NCBI GenBank assembly: GCA_964393185.1
Contig: CAYMSO010000004.1
Span: 75,009 to 139,008, forward strand
Length of the DNA: 64,000 nt
Direction: 5' to 3'
Origin: CAYMSO01 sp964393185
GTDB taxonomy: Bacteria; Patescibacteriota; Dojkabacteria; J137
This document shows positions 17,240-25,100 of this stretch, in pieces (position 1 is the first letter of the stretch; each line of letters starts with the position of its first letter). The position numbers and the translations under genes were made by a program. Below the pieces are notes generated by a model that was not told where the DNA came from, searched no databases, and saw only the letters and a program-made list of their open reading frames with translations.

Positions 17240-18391
17240 ATGAAGATAACCTTAAATCATTCCAAACTTTCAAAAGCTCTTGGATATACAAGTAGAGCCG
17301 TAAGTATCAAACCAAATATTCCCATACTTTCGAATGTAAAACTTGAAGTAGCAAAAGGATTTTTAAAACTTTCAGCAACGAATTTAGACATGGGAATTAA
17401 TATGTGGATACCTGGGCAGTCGGATGTGGAAGGAAAAACAACAGTAAACGGAAAATATGTATCTGATTTTGTTTCTGCTGTTAGTGGAGAAAATGTTCAA
17501 CTTGATTTAGATGGAAACAATCTAAAAGTTACTAGCGAAGGATCAAATGCATCTTTTACTACTATGTCTGCAGACGAATTTCCGGTGTTACCAGAAGTAA
17601 AAGGGGCACCTTTATTCAAAATTGATAGAGAGGAACTAATAAAATCTTTAGACAAAGTACTATTTGCATGTTCAACCGACTTGTCTGCAGGGAGGATTCA
17701 ACAATCTGGTATATTATTCGATATTGACAAAGAATCTAAAAAATCAGTTAATTTTGTTGGACTGGATGGGTTTAGATTATCCAAAAGAGAATCTTCTATT
17801 TCTAATTTAGCTGAAGAAATTACTAAAGAGGAAATTATTGTTCCAGGCAAACTGCTTTCCGAAGTAACAAAAATTATGCAAGATTATTCGGATGTAGATG
17901 AAGTAGAAGTTTTTTTAAGCGAAAGTAGCTCTCAAATAATTTTTAAATTCGAAGATATTGAATTTAGTATAAGATTATTAGAAGGACCGTATCCTGATTA
18001 TAAAAGGATAATGCCGGACTCGCACAGCTTTACATTCGAAGTAAAGAAGACAGATTTCGAAAATGCTATAAAAATTGTGAATACTTTTGCAAGGGGAAAC
18101 TTAGGAAATAAAACTCTTTTCGATTTTGACATAGAAAAATCGAGAGTAACTTTAGCATCCACTGTAGCTGAAGTTGGGGAAGGAACAACAGAGTTTTTTG
18201 TATCCAATGTTGATGGCGAAAGTGATTTGAATACTGCCTACACCCTTAGATATCTTCAGGATTTAGTTAATCATATAAAGGGGCAGGATATAATTTTCGA
18301 AACTAAAGGACCATTAGCCGCATCTGTGTTTAAAGATAAAAGTGATTCAAAATTTTTACATCTGATAATGCCGATGAGGAGAGATATTTAA
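17240..18391 (+). CDS. dnaN: DNA polymerase III beta subunit (sliding clamp)
   Basis: The 383-residue protein has the three-domain clamp fold. It starts MKITLNHSKLSKAL with the usual N-terminal beta-clamp pattern, has SGILFDI and FVGLDGFRLSKRE in the second domain, and ends with FLHLIMPMRRDI, matching the family's conserved MPMR terminus. As a dimeric ring it tethers the polymerase to DNA. Downstream lie two FemAB-type genes and a DegT-type gene on the same strand, with 37 nt to the first. dnaA is about 5 kb upstream instead of adjacent. Confidence 0.97.
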   Translation: MKITLNHSKLSKALGYTSRAVSIKPNIPILSNVKLEVAKGFLKLSATNLDMGINMWIPGQSDVEGKTTVNGKYVSDFVSAVSGENVQLDLDGNNLKVTSEGSNASFTTMSADEFPVLPEVKGAPLFKIDREELIKSLDKVLFACSTDLSAGRIQQSGILFDIDKESKKSVNFVGLDGFRLSKRESSISNLAEEITKEEIIVPGKLLSEVTKIMQDYSDVDEVEVFLSESSSQIIFKFEDIEFSIRLLEGPYPDYKRIMPDSHSFTFEVKKTDFENAIKIVNTFARGNLGNKTLFDFDIEKSRVTLASTVAEVGEGTTEFFVSNVDGESDLNTAYTLRYLQDLVNHIKGQDIIFETKGPLAASVFKDKSDSKFLHLIMPMRRDI

Positions 18392-18428
18392 TACAATACT
18401 TTCTGGGATATATTATCAACTCGAAAGC

Positions 18429-19529
18429 ATGAAAATTGTTTTAAAAAAATACTTGGCAAACCAGAACAAACTTTGGGAAGAAATTAACTTTAACGCCGAA
18501 AATACATCCTTTCTTTCCTCCATTGACTGGATTTTTTTTCAGAGAGAATTGAAGCAGAAGACTGATCAATATTTTATTTACATGCTAATAGATAATAGAG
18601 AGATATTAATTGGCAATATTTTTATTCAAATATTTAAAAGAAAAATAGCCAAGTATGCTTATACACCGTATGGACCGGTAATCAGTCTAAGAAATATTTC
18701 TAAAGAATTTGAGATTACAGACAAAATGGCTTTTTTTAGGGAAGTTTTTAGTCAACTAAGTTCTTTTTTCAAAAATTATTTGAAGGAAAAAAATTTAAAC
18801 CTATTTAGATTCGATCCTTTAATTAACGAAGAATTCAGAGAGATACTAGAGGAATTAGGCTATCGCAAATCTTTCTCTCCAGCTCAAGCCATCGATGTAT
18901 GGGAAATGCCTCTTGTGAATGCACAACAGGAGCTCATGACAGAAGATGAACTACTTGCAACATTCAAAAAAGATACTCGGTATTATGTAAATCGAGCTAG
19001 AAAAGCAGGTGTTAATATTATCAAAGCAGAGAATAGAAACATGGTTGCAAGGTTTGCTGATCTTATGATGCAAACAGAAAGCAGAAAGGGATTCTCTAAT
19101 CATTCAAAAAATTATTTTATAAAGCAATGGGAATATTTAAAACCTTTAGGAATGACAGAGGTATATTTAGCAAAATACAAAAGTCACTATATTTCTGGGG
19201 CTCTTTTTAATTTTTATAAAGGCAAGGCTTACTACTCCCATGGTGCATCAACTTCAAATTACGAACTAAGCAAATTAAGTTCTCCTTACCTTCTGCATTT
19301 TGAAATCATGAAAGATGCTATAAAAAAAGGTTGCAACACGTATAATTTTTGGGGAGTTATACCTAAAGAAGTTCAGGATCATTACGGTCGAGGTTTCTCT
19401 GATTTTAAAATGAAATTCCCAGGCAAAATTACTTCATATGTAGGACCTTACGAGATTGGGTCAAATTCTTTAAAGTTTAATCTTCAAAGAGCTGCAGACT
19501 GGTGGTTTTATCGAAAAGAGAGGTATTAA
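18429..19529 (+). CDS. FemAB/GNAT-family ligase-like protein (peptidoglycan bridge type)
   Basis: The 366-residue protein has the two GNAT-like lobes of FemX/FemAB: KDTRYYVNRARKAGV near residues 182-196, then VYLAKYKSHYISGALF near 239 and AYYSHGASTSNY near 262-274, ending with YNFWGVIP near 302. FemAB proteins add amino acids from aminoacyl-tRNA to lipid II peptide stems. In CPR genomes related proteins are common, and their acceptors are not known. There is no membrane segment. It lies 37 nt after dnaN and could be cotranscribed with it. Confidence 0.83.
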   Translation: MKIVLKKYLANQNKLWEEINFNAENTSFLSSIDWIFFQRELKQKTDQYFIYMLIDNREILIGNIFIQIFKRKIAKYAYTPYGPVISLRNISKEFEITDKMAFFREVFSQLSSFFKNYLKEKNLNLFRFDPLINEEFREILEELGYRKSFSPAQAIDVWEMPLVNAQQELMTEDELLATFKKDTRYYVNRARKAGVNIIKAENRNMVARFADLMMQTESRKGFSNHSKNYFIKQWEYLKPLGMTEVYLAKYKSHYISGALFNFYKGKAYYSHGASTSNYELSKLSSPYLLHFEIMKDAIKKGCNTYNFWGVIPKEVQDHYGRGFSDFKMKFPGKITSYVGPYEIGSNSLKFNLQRAADWWFYRKERY

Positions 19530-19703
19530 AATAATTAATAAATCCGTGCGGAATTCATTATCATTGATGTCTGTAAATTTTAAGTCACCGGATCGTAATT
19601 TCTGCAGAATAAATTCTTGAATATAATGCATAATGATACAGTTAATAACGTAATTATAAAGTTGCGGCAAGAATCGTGTAATTTAATTATTCTTACAAAA
19701 GTT

Positions 19704-19743
19704 ATGATTCATTCGTGTTGAATCATTTGGTTATTGCTATAAT
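19704..19743 (+). promoter_or_regulatory. Extended -10 promoter with adjacent inverted repeat
   Basis: TGCTATAAT, with the -10 at 19738-19743, lies 22 nt before the next ATG. An 8-bp perfect inverted repeat (19704-19711 with 19719-19726, 7-nt loop) covers the -35 region. It could be an operator controlling the second FemAB gene separately from dnaN. The 236-bp gap here also supports a separate transcript. Confidence 0.5.
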
Positions 19744-19765
19744 AACTAGGAATTAAGAATTCAAT

Positions 19766-20671
19766 ATGCATTTTCAGCAATCAAAATATTGGAAGAATTT
19801 AAAACAAAAAGTAGGTAACGCGACTTTTGATTTTAAGAATGGATGGGCACAAATCACAACTCTGCCCCTTGATGTAAAAATAGGCTATGTGCCACCCATC
19901 AAAAGCCAAAAAATTGACTGGAACGATCTTATACTTAAAGCGAAAAAAGCTAATTGCGCTTACGTAACAATTGATTTTGATGAAACGACTAACTTTGATC
20001 CTCTTAATCAGTTCTCTTTCCTAAAAAAAACTAAAAGTATAAGACTTAAACAGAATGTTATTAATAATCTTCAATACTCGGAAACTGAATTGTTGTCTCG
20101 AATTAATAAGAAAGATAGATATTATATTAGAAATGCAGAAAAGAAAGGTGTTAAAGTCAGATTTGAACAAACAGAGGAATCATTTCAGAATTTTCTAAAA
20201 TTATTTTTGGAGACTAAAACTCGTCAGAATTACCATGGCCGTAGCGGAAAATATCTTACTGAAGTGTGGAAAACATTTACAGATGCTTCAAAGGAAGATT
20301 CAGCGGTTCAAATATACATTGGAACTGCAAACTATCAAGGTGAAGATATAGCAAGTTGGCTACTTTTAGGTTACCAAGATACTATGTACTACCCTTATGG
20401 AGGCTCAAGCGTAAAATATCCGCAACTAGGAGCTACCTATCTTTTAGCTTGGGAGAGTCTTTTACTTGCTAAAAACAAGGGTTTTAAATATTTTGATTGG
20501 ATGGGTTTTGAAAAAAATAAAGGTTTTAGTAGTTTTAAGAAAAAGTTTGGTGGAGAATTTGTAGTTTACGCTGATTCTGTAGATTTAGTGCTAGATTATA
20601 AAATGTATAAAATATTATCTGTAGCAAGATACTTAAGAGAAAAAATAGCTTTAATTAAGAAACTCTTTTAA
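19766..20671 (+). CDS. FemAB/GNAT-family ligase-like protein, second copy
   Basis: The 301-residue protein is a diverged paralogue of the preceding gene, shorter at the N-terminus. It shares KDRYYIRNAEKKGVKV near residues 116-131, ASWLLLGYQDTMYYPYGGSS near 196-215 and FDWMGFEKNKGFSSFKKKFGG near 241-261. The closing part matches FemX-type aminoacyl-tRNA-dependent ligases. It has its own promoter-like sequence and a 10-nt gap to the aminotransferase gene, with which it likely forms an operon. Confidence 0.83.
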   Translation: MHFQQSKYWKNLKQKVGNATFDFKNGWAQITTLPLDVKIGYVPPIKSQKIDWNDLILKAKKANCAYVTIDFDETTNFDPLNQFSFLKKTKSIRLKQNVINNLQYSETELLSRINKKDRYYIRNAEKKGVKVRFEQTEESFQNFLKLFLETKTRQNYHGRSGKYLTEVWKTFTDASKEDSAVQIYIGTANYQGEDIASWLLLGYQDTMYYPYGGSSVKYPQLGATYLLAWESLLLAKNKGFKYFDWMGFEKNKGFSSFKKKFGGEFVVYADSVDLVLDYKMYKILSVARYLREKIALIKKLF

Positions 20672-20681
20672 TTCAACTTTT

Positions 20682-21962
20682 ATGAACTTAAAAAGCATAT
20701 TTACCTTGTCTGTTTATACAGAAACATCTCCAAATATGCAGTGGGATGATATCTGGATGGTTATAAAGACCTTGTTAACCCCATGGTCTTGGAAAAATAT
20801 TAATTACTCTGAAGAATTCAGACAAGATTTAGCAAAATATACAGGACTAGAACATATAATTCTTACTGATTCGGGACGAACAGCATTAAACGTGATTCTA
20901 AAAGCAATAAATATTAAATCAGGAGATGAAGTAATTTTACCTTCTTTTACGTGCTTAGTAGTGGCTAATGCTGTTCGTTGGACTGGAGCTAAGCCAATCT
21001 ACCTAGATACTTCAGAAAATGATTTTAACGCTGATTTTGGCAATTTGGATAAACTAATAACTTCGAATACCAAGGCAATTCTTGTACAACACACATTTGG
21101 CAAAATGGTTGATGTTGATAAAGTAAGAGCAATATGTAAATTTAAAGCTAGAGAGGATATTGTAATAATTGAAGACTGGGCCCATACAATGAAGAGAGGC
21201 CAAGAGTTAAAAGGGGATGTTGCATTTTTAACTTTTGGAATAGAAAAATTAATTTCTACCATTAGAGGAGGTGCCGCTGTAACCAATAATCAACAAATAG
21301 CAGATGCCGTATCTCAAATTGTTAATGATTGGAGAGACTTTCCTATTAAGAGAACGATTATTGGATTACTAAATCCGTTGTTTTGGTGGATAGATGTGCC
21401 TTTGCATAAAGTTGGCTACAAAAGATACACACTTGGAGCCGCCGTAAGAATTATTTGGAGAAAACTCGGCTTCTTAGGCATTATGATAGAAAAGCTGGAA
21501 AATAAAAGCCAGAAACCGGACTGGTACCCAGTCAAAATCAGTCCTGCTTTATGCAGACTTGGTATCAATCAACTTAAAAAATTAGATACTTATAATCGGC
21601 ACAGATCTGAACTTGCCCAAATTTATCACGAAAAATTAGGCTTCTTGAGCGACGAAAAAGAATTTAATCAGAATAGAGTTTACTTAAGATACCCTATTTT
21701 GCTTAGATCAGAAGAAGAAAAATCAGATACATGGGAAACTGCAAAAAATTTAAAAATAACATTGGGAGCATGGTTTAAGTCGCCTCTTTATGCAACATAT
21801 GTAACAAAGGAAGCTTTTGAAAAATTATGTTTTATTCCAGCAAACACTCCTACAACAGTAAAAAAATGCAAAACAGTGCTTAATCTACCTACCAGTATAA
21901 ACATGCCAAAACACAAAGCAGTTAAATTGGTAAACGAATTAGACAGGTTATTGAATAATTGA
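20682..21962 (+). CDS. DegT/DnrJ/EryC1/StrS-family PLP aminotransferase
   Basis: The 426-residue protein is a type I fold PLP enzyme of the sugar aminotransferase group. It shows ILTDSGRTALNVILKA near residues 62-77, DEVILPSFTCLVVANAV near 84-100, IIEDWAHTM near 162 (the PLP-binding Asp) and FGIEKLISTIRGGAAV near 184-200, with the likely Schiff-base Lys. Relatives aminate keto-sugar nucleotides for surface glycans. An Arg replaces Glu in the usual GEGG. Next to two FemAB genes, it suggests a small cell-envelope modification cluster. Confidence 0.85.
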   Translation: MNLKSIFTLSVYTETSPNMQWDDIWMVIKTLLTPWSWKNINYSEEFRQDLAKYTGLEHIILTDSGRTALNVILKAINIKSGDEVILPSFTCLVVANAVRWTGAKPIYLDTSENDFNADFGNLDKLITSNTKAILVQHTFGKMVDVDKVRAICKFKAREDIVIIEDWAHTMKRGQELKGDVAFLTFGIEKLISTIRGGAAVTNNQQIADAVSQIVNDWRDFPIKRTIIGLLNPLFWWIDVPLHKVGYKRYTLGAAVRIIWRKLGFLGIMIEKLENKSQKPDWYPVKISPALCRLGINQLKKLDTYNRHRSELAQIYHEKLGFLSDEKEFNQNRVYLRYPILLRSEEEKSDTWETAKNLKITLGAWFKSPLYATYVTKEAFEKLCFIPANTPTTVKKCKTVLNLPTSINMPKHKAVKLVNELDRLLNN

Positions 21963-22031
21963 AAATAAGCATATGTGTATATTTTGGGTAAACACGCTAC
22001 CCAGGCTATGCACTCGTAAGAATTACATGAG

Positions 22032-22127
22032 TATAATATTCAAAGCATAAGCTACAAGGAGGTTATGAATCTCAGTGAATTAAAATTAACTAAATGGATT
22101 AGAATCTCTTGTGTTTTTACCACCTAA
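22032..22127 (+). other. TATAAT plus AAGGAGG and a 20-codon ORF, antisense to the giant gene's end
   Basis: TATAAT at 22032-22037 is followed by AAGGAGG at 22056-22062 and an ORF of 20 codons at 22065-22127. The AAGGAGG is only 2 nt from the ATG, which is closer than normal. A 6-bp hairpin (21985-21990 with 21998-22003) lies just upstream. The ORF overlaps the 3' end of the giant minus-strand gene. It may be chance, or a small antisense transcript. Confidence 0.25.
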
Positions 22128-25100
22128 CTTAGTTATCAAAATATCTTCAGTTATATACCCATAGTTATTTATTTCTATGTCTACCAGTAAGTATTGCGAA
22201 GATTCTCCGTCCTTTGAATACATTTGATAACCCTGTTTCGAGGCTAGCGCCTGATATTTTCCTGGCTTTAATTTAAGTTTAAGCTCTCCATTATTATTTG
22301 TTAAAGCGATCGAAATTTGTCGGTTATCCTGATAAATCCTTACACTTGCACCACCTACACTCTCTCCTGTTTTCTGATCTACTACCCTGCCCTTTACAGT
22401 CTTTTTTGTAAATACATAAATATGAGCGGCAAAAAGCACAAAATAGAACACGAGGATCATAATGTTTGTAGTCAATGGACTAACCAATGCTGCATACATA
22501 GAATAAATAAATCCTACAATTGTTAAAATGAATAGTAGCTTCCTAAATGCATTGTAAATCGAACTTCTGCTATAAGACAGATTAACTAGGAAATTTCGTG
22601 ACGATTCATCTATTTTTTGCATAGGTACATCCTCTACAACTTCCAGTTCATCATTTTCCTCGGATATCACTATTTCTCTCTCAAAGTTTGCAAATCCTAC
22701 AGCACGAGCTTCTAACTTATAATTACCAGGTTCCTCTACCAGCAAACCATACTTACCATCTATATCGGATACAGTTTGTGAAACCATGTTACCACTGCTA
22801 TTAAACACTCTTAAAGTAGCAAAAGATATAGGCCTGTTTTCTTCTGAATCGTAAACTATTCCCCAGTATTTTTTCCTTCTTGGCAGTAACAGACCAATAA
22901 TACCAAACCTGTTTAATACAATAATTGTGGCTAAGGTTGCTGCTGTTAATGTAGTTACGCTTGTTCCCAAAGTATTAAAATAACTAAATACATCCCCAGC
23001 CTCTTCAGTCGTTGCAATAGAGTCGAGTACGGTTATACTAAATATCTTACTCTGCGTTGTTCCATCTGGATAATAAGCTATAACTTCAATTACAAAGGTT
23101 CCTGGTGATGTGAAGAATACATCATGAGTTCCTATCGGAGAAAGATTACCTTCAACATCCACGATCCTAACATAATCTGCACCTTCAGCATTCCAGCTTA
23201 CTTTTACTTTGTTTCCTACAAGTGTTTGGTTTGTATCAACCTCTGCCACCAGATCTGCAATCGTTCCTTCAACAATAATAGTTAGTTCTGCCTCAACTGA
23301 TCCGTATGGTCCTTCTCCAATTATTTTATACTTAGTAGTTTTTTGCGGAGATACCTCCAATTTCCCATTTAAGTTTACTTGGCCAATTCCTGCAATGGTT
23401 ACTTTGGTTACATTAGCACTCTTCCAGTTAATGTTTGTTTTTTCTCCTTTAGCTATCTGGTAATCGTCTGCTGTAAACTCTATTGATGGTTTAGGATTAT
23501 TTACATTTGTATTGTTACCACCTTCCTCAACATTGTTATTGCAATTAGAGACTAATAAGCCGCTATCCGACAGATATTCTTCTGAATTATAATTGACATA
23601 AAGCTGATATACACCTTCTGTAGGTGTATTGAATGTTACTCCATTTAAAGTAGCAGAACCATTAACAAATGTTCCACCAGTTACAGAAAGTCCCGAAGCA
23701 TTGGTTGCACTTCCGACTTTTCTCATAGCAATACTAAAATTACCATTTTCCGAAGTTGGATTGCCTAGAATATCAACTGTATTTATACTAATACTAAAAG
23801 CATTATTACTATTTTTACAAATAGAGTCAGGATTGAAAGTAACGTTGACACCATTTGTTTCGACAGAAGAAGCATCTTTATATGCAGAGTAAGTTAGTTG
23901 TAAATTGTCTATAATAGGCGTTTGCCCTTCTGCAGCTTTTTGCAAAATTAATCTAAATCTGATTCTATAATCTTCCTGCGGAAAATTAACTATTTCGCCA
24001 ACATCAATATCGTACCAATCAACTCCATTGTTAGTTACTTGCACTTGAACATTTGCTGGTATGGTTTGAGCTTTTGCATTAGGAATCAAATTAGCAAAAA
24101 TATTTTTATTTTTAGTCTTTTCTTGTTTTTGCACGTCGTAGTTATACCCAACCACATTTGCTGATTCCAGTTTTATGTAATCTGCGTATAAATGTTCATT
24201 CACAGAAGTTACAGATACAGCTACATTTGTATTATCGAAGTCTCTGTCAATATCATACTTAAAAAATCCATATCTTGGCATGTTTGCAAAAAAGGTGTTG
24301 TAGTTTTCTATATACAAATGAGGTTCATCTGCGGGGTAATTTCCTAGAAAAGGATCATATTGAATTATTTGATCATCGAACCTATTGGTAAGAGTATTAT
24401 TGTAGTAAATATGATAGATAAATCCTGATCCTATAGCTACAGCAAATAGCTGGTCGCCTTCTGGGTACTGCCCTTCCATGTAGTAAATCCTTGCAAGGCC
24501 AAAATCTCCTACTTGTGCACGAGTAATAAAATTATTGTGCACTGTGCCATTAGATTCTATCCATGCTATACCATTGCCACTTGTGGCAACAAACATATTT
24601 CCTTGACTATCCCAATCTATGTCACGAACTCTCTGAACACCATATGCTGTAATTGCATCATCGCCCTCATCTTCAACGCTTGCGCCATAATTCCATTTAA
24701 TTATATCGTCGTCACTGTCTCTTAAAAACCATATATTGTTTGTACCAGGTTGTTGTTTTAGTCTAACTCCACCTGGTGCATTCAAGGCTGGTGCAGTTGT
24801 TTGGTATATTATGTCTCCGTCATTAATGTCTGCGAAGTCATTGAGCGGTTCAACATAGCTTATGCTAGGCGTTGGAACCACATTATGAATCAAAACGCCA
24901 AAAGTTCCATCTCCATTATCGATAACTTCAGCCATGTTAAATTGTGAACGTCCAGAAAAAATATTTTGATCTATATAATTTGCAACCGTGTCATCATTTG
25001 GATTAGAAGGAGTATTATTTGTATCTAAAATAACAAATCCTACACCTGTTAGTACTACAAGATATTCTCTTCCACCTACAGTGATTGATTGTAAATCTTC

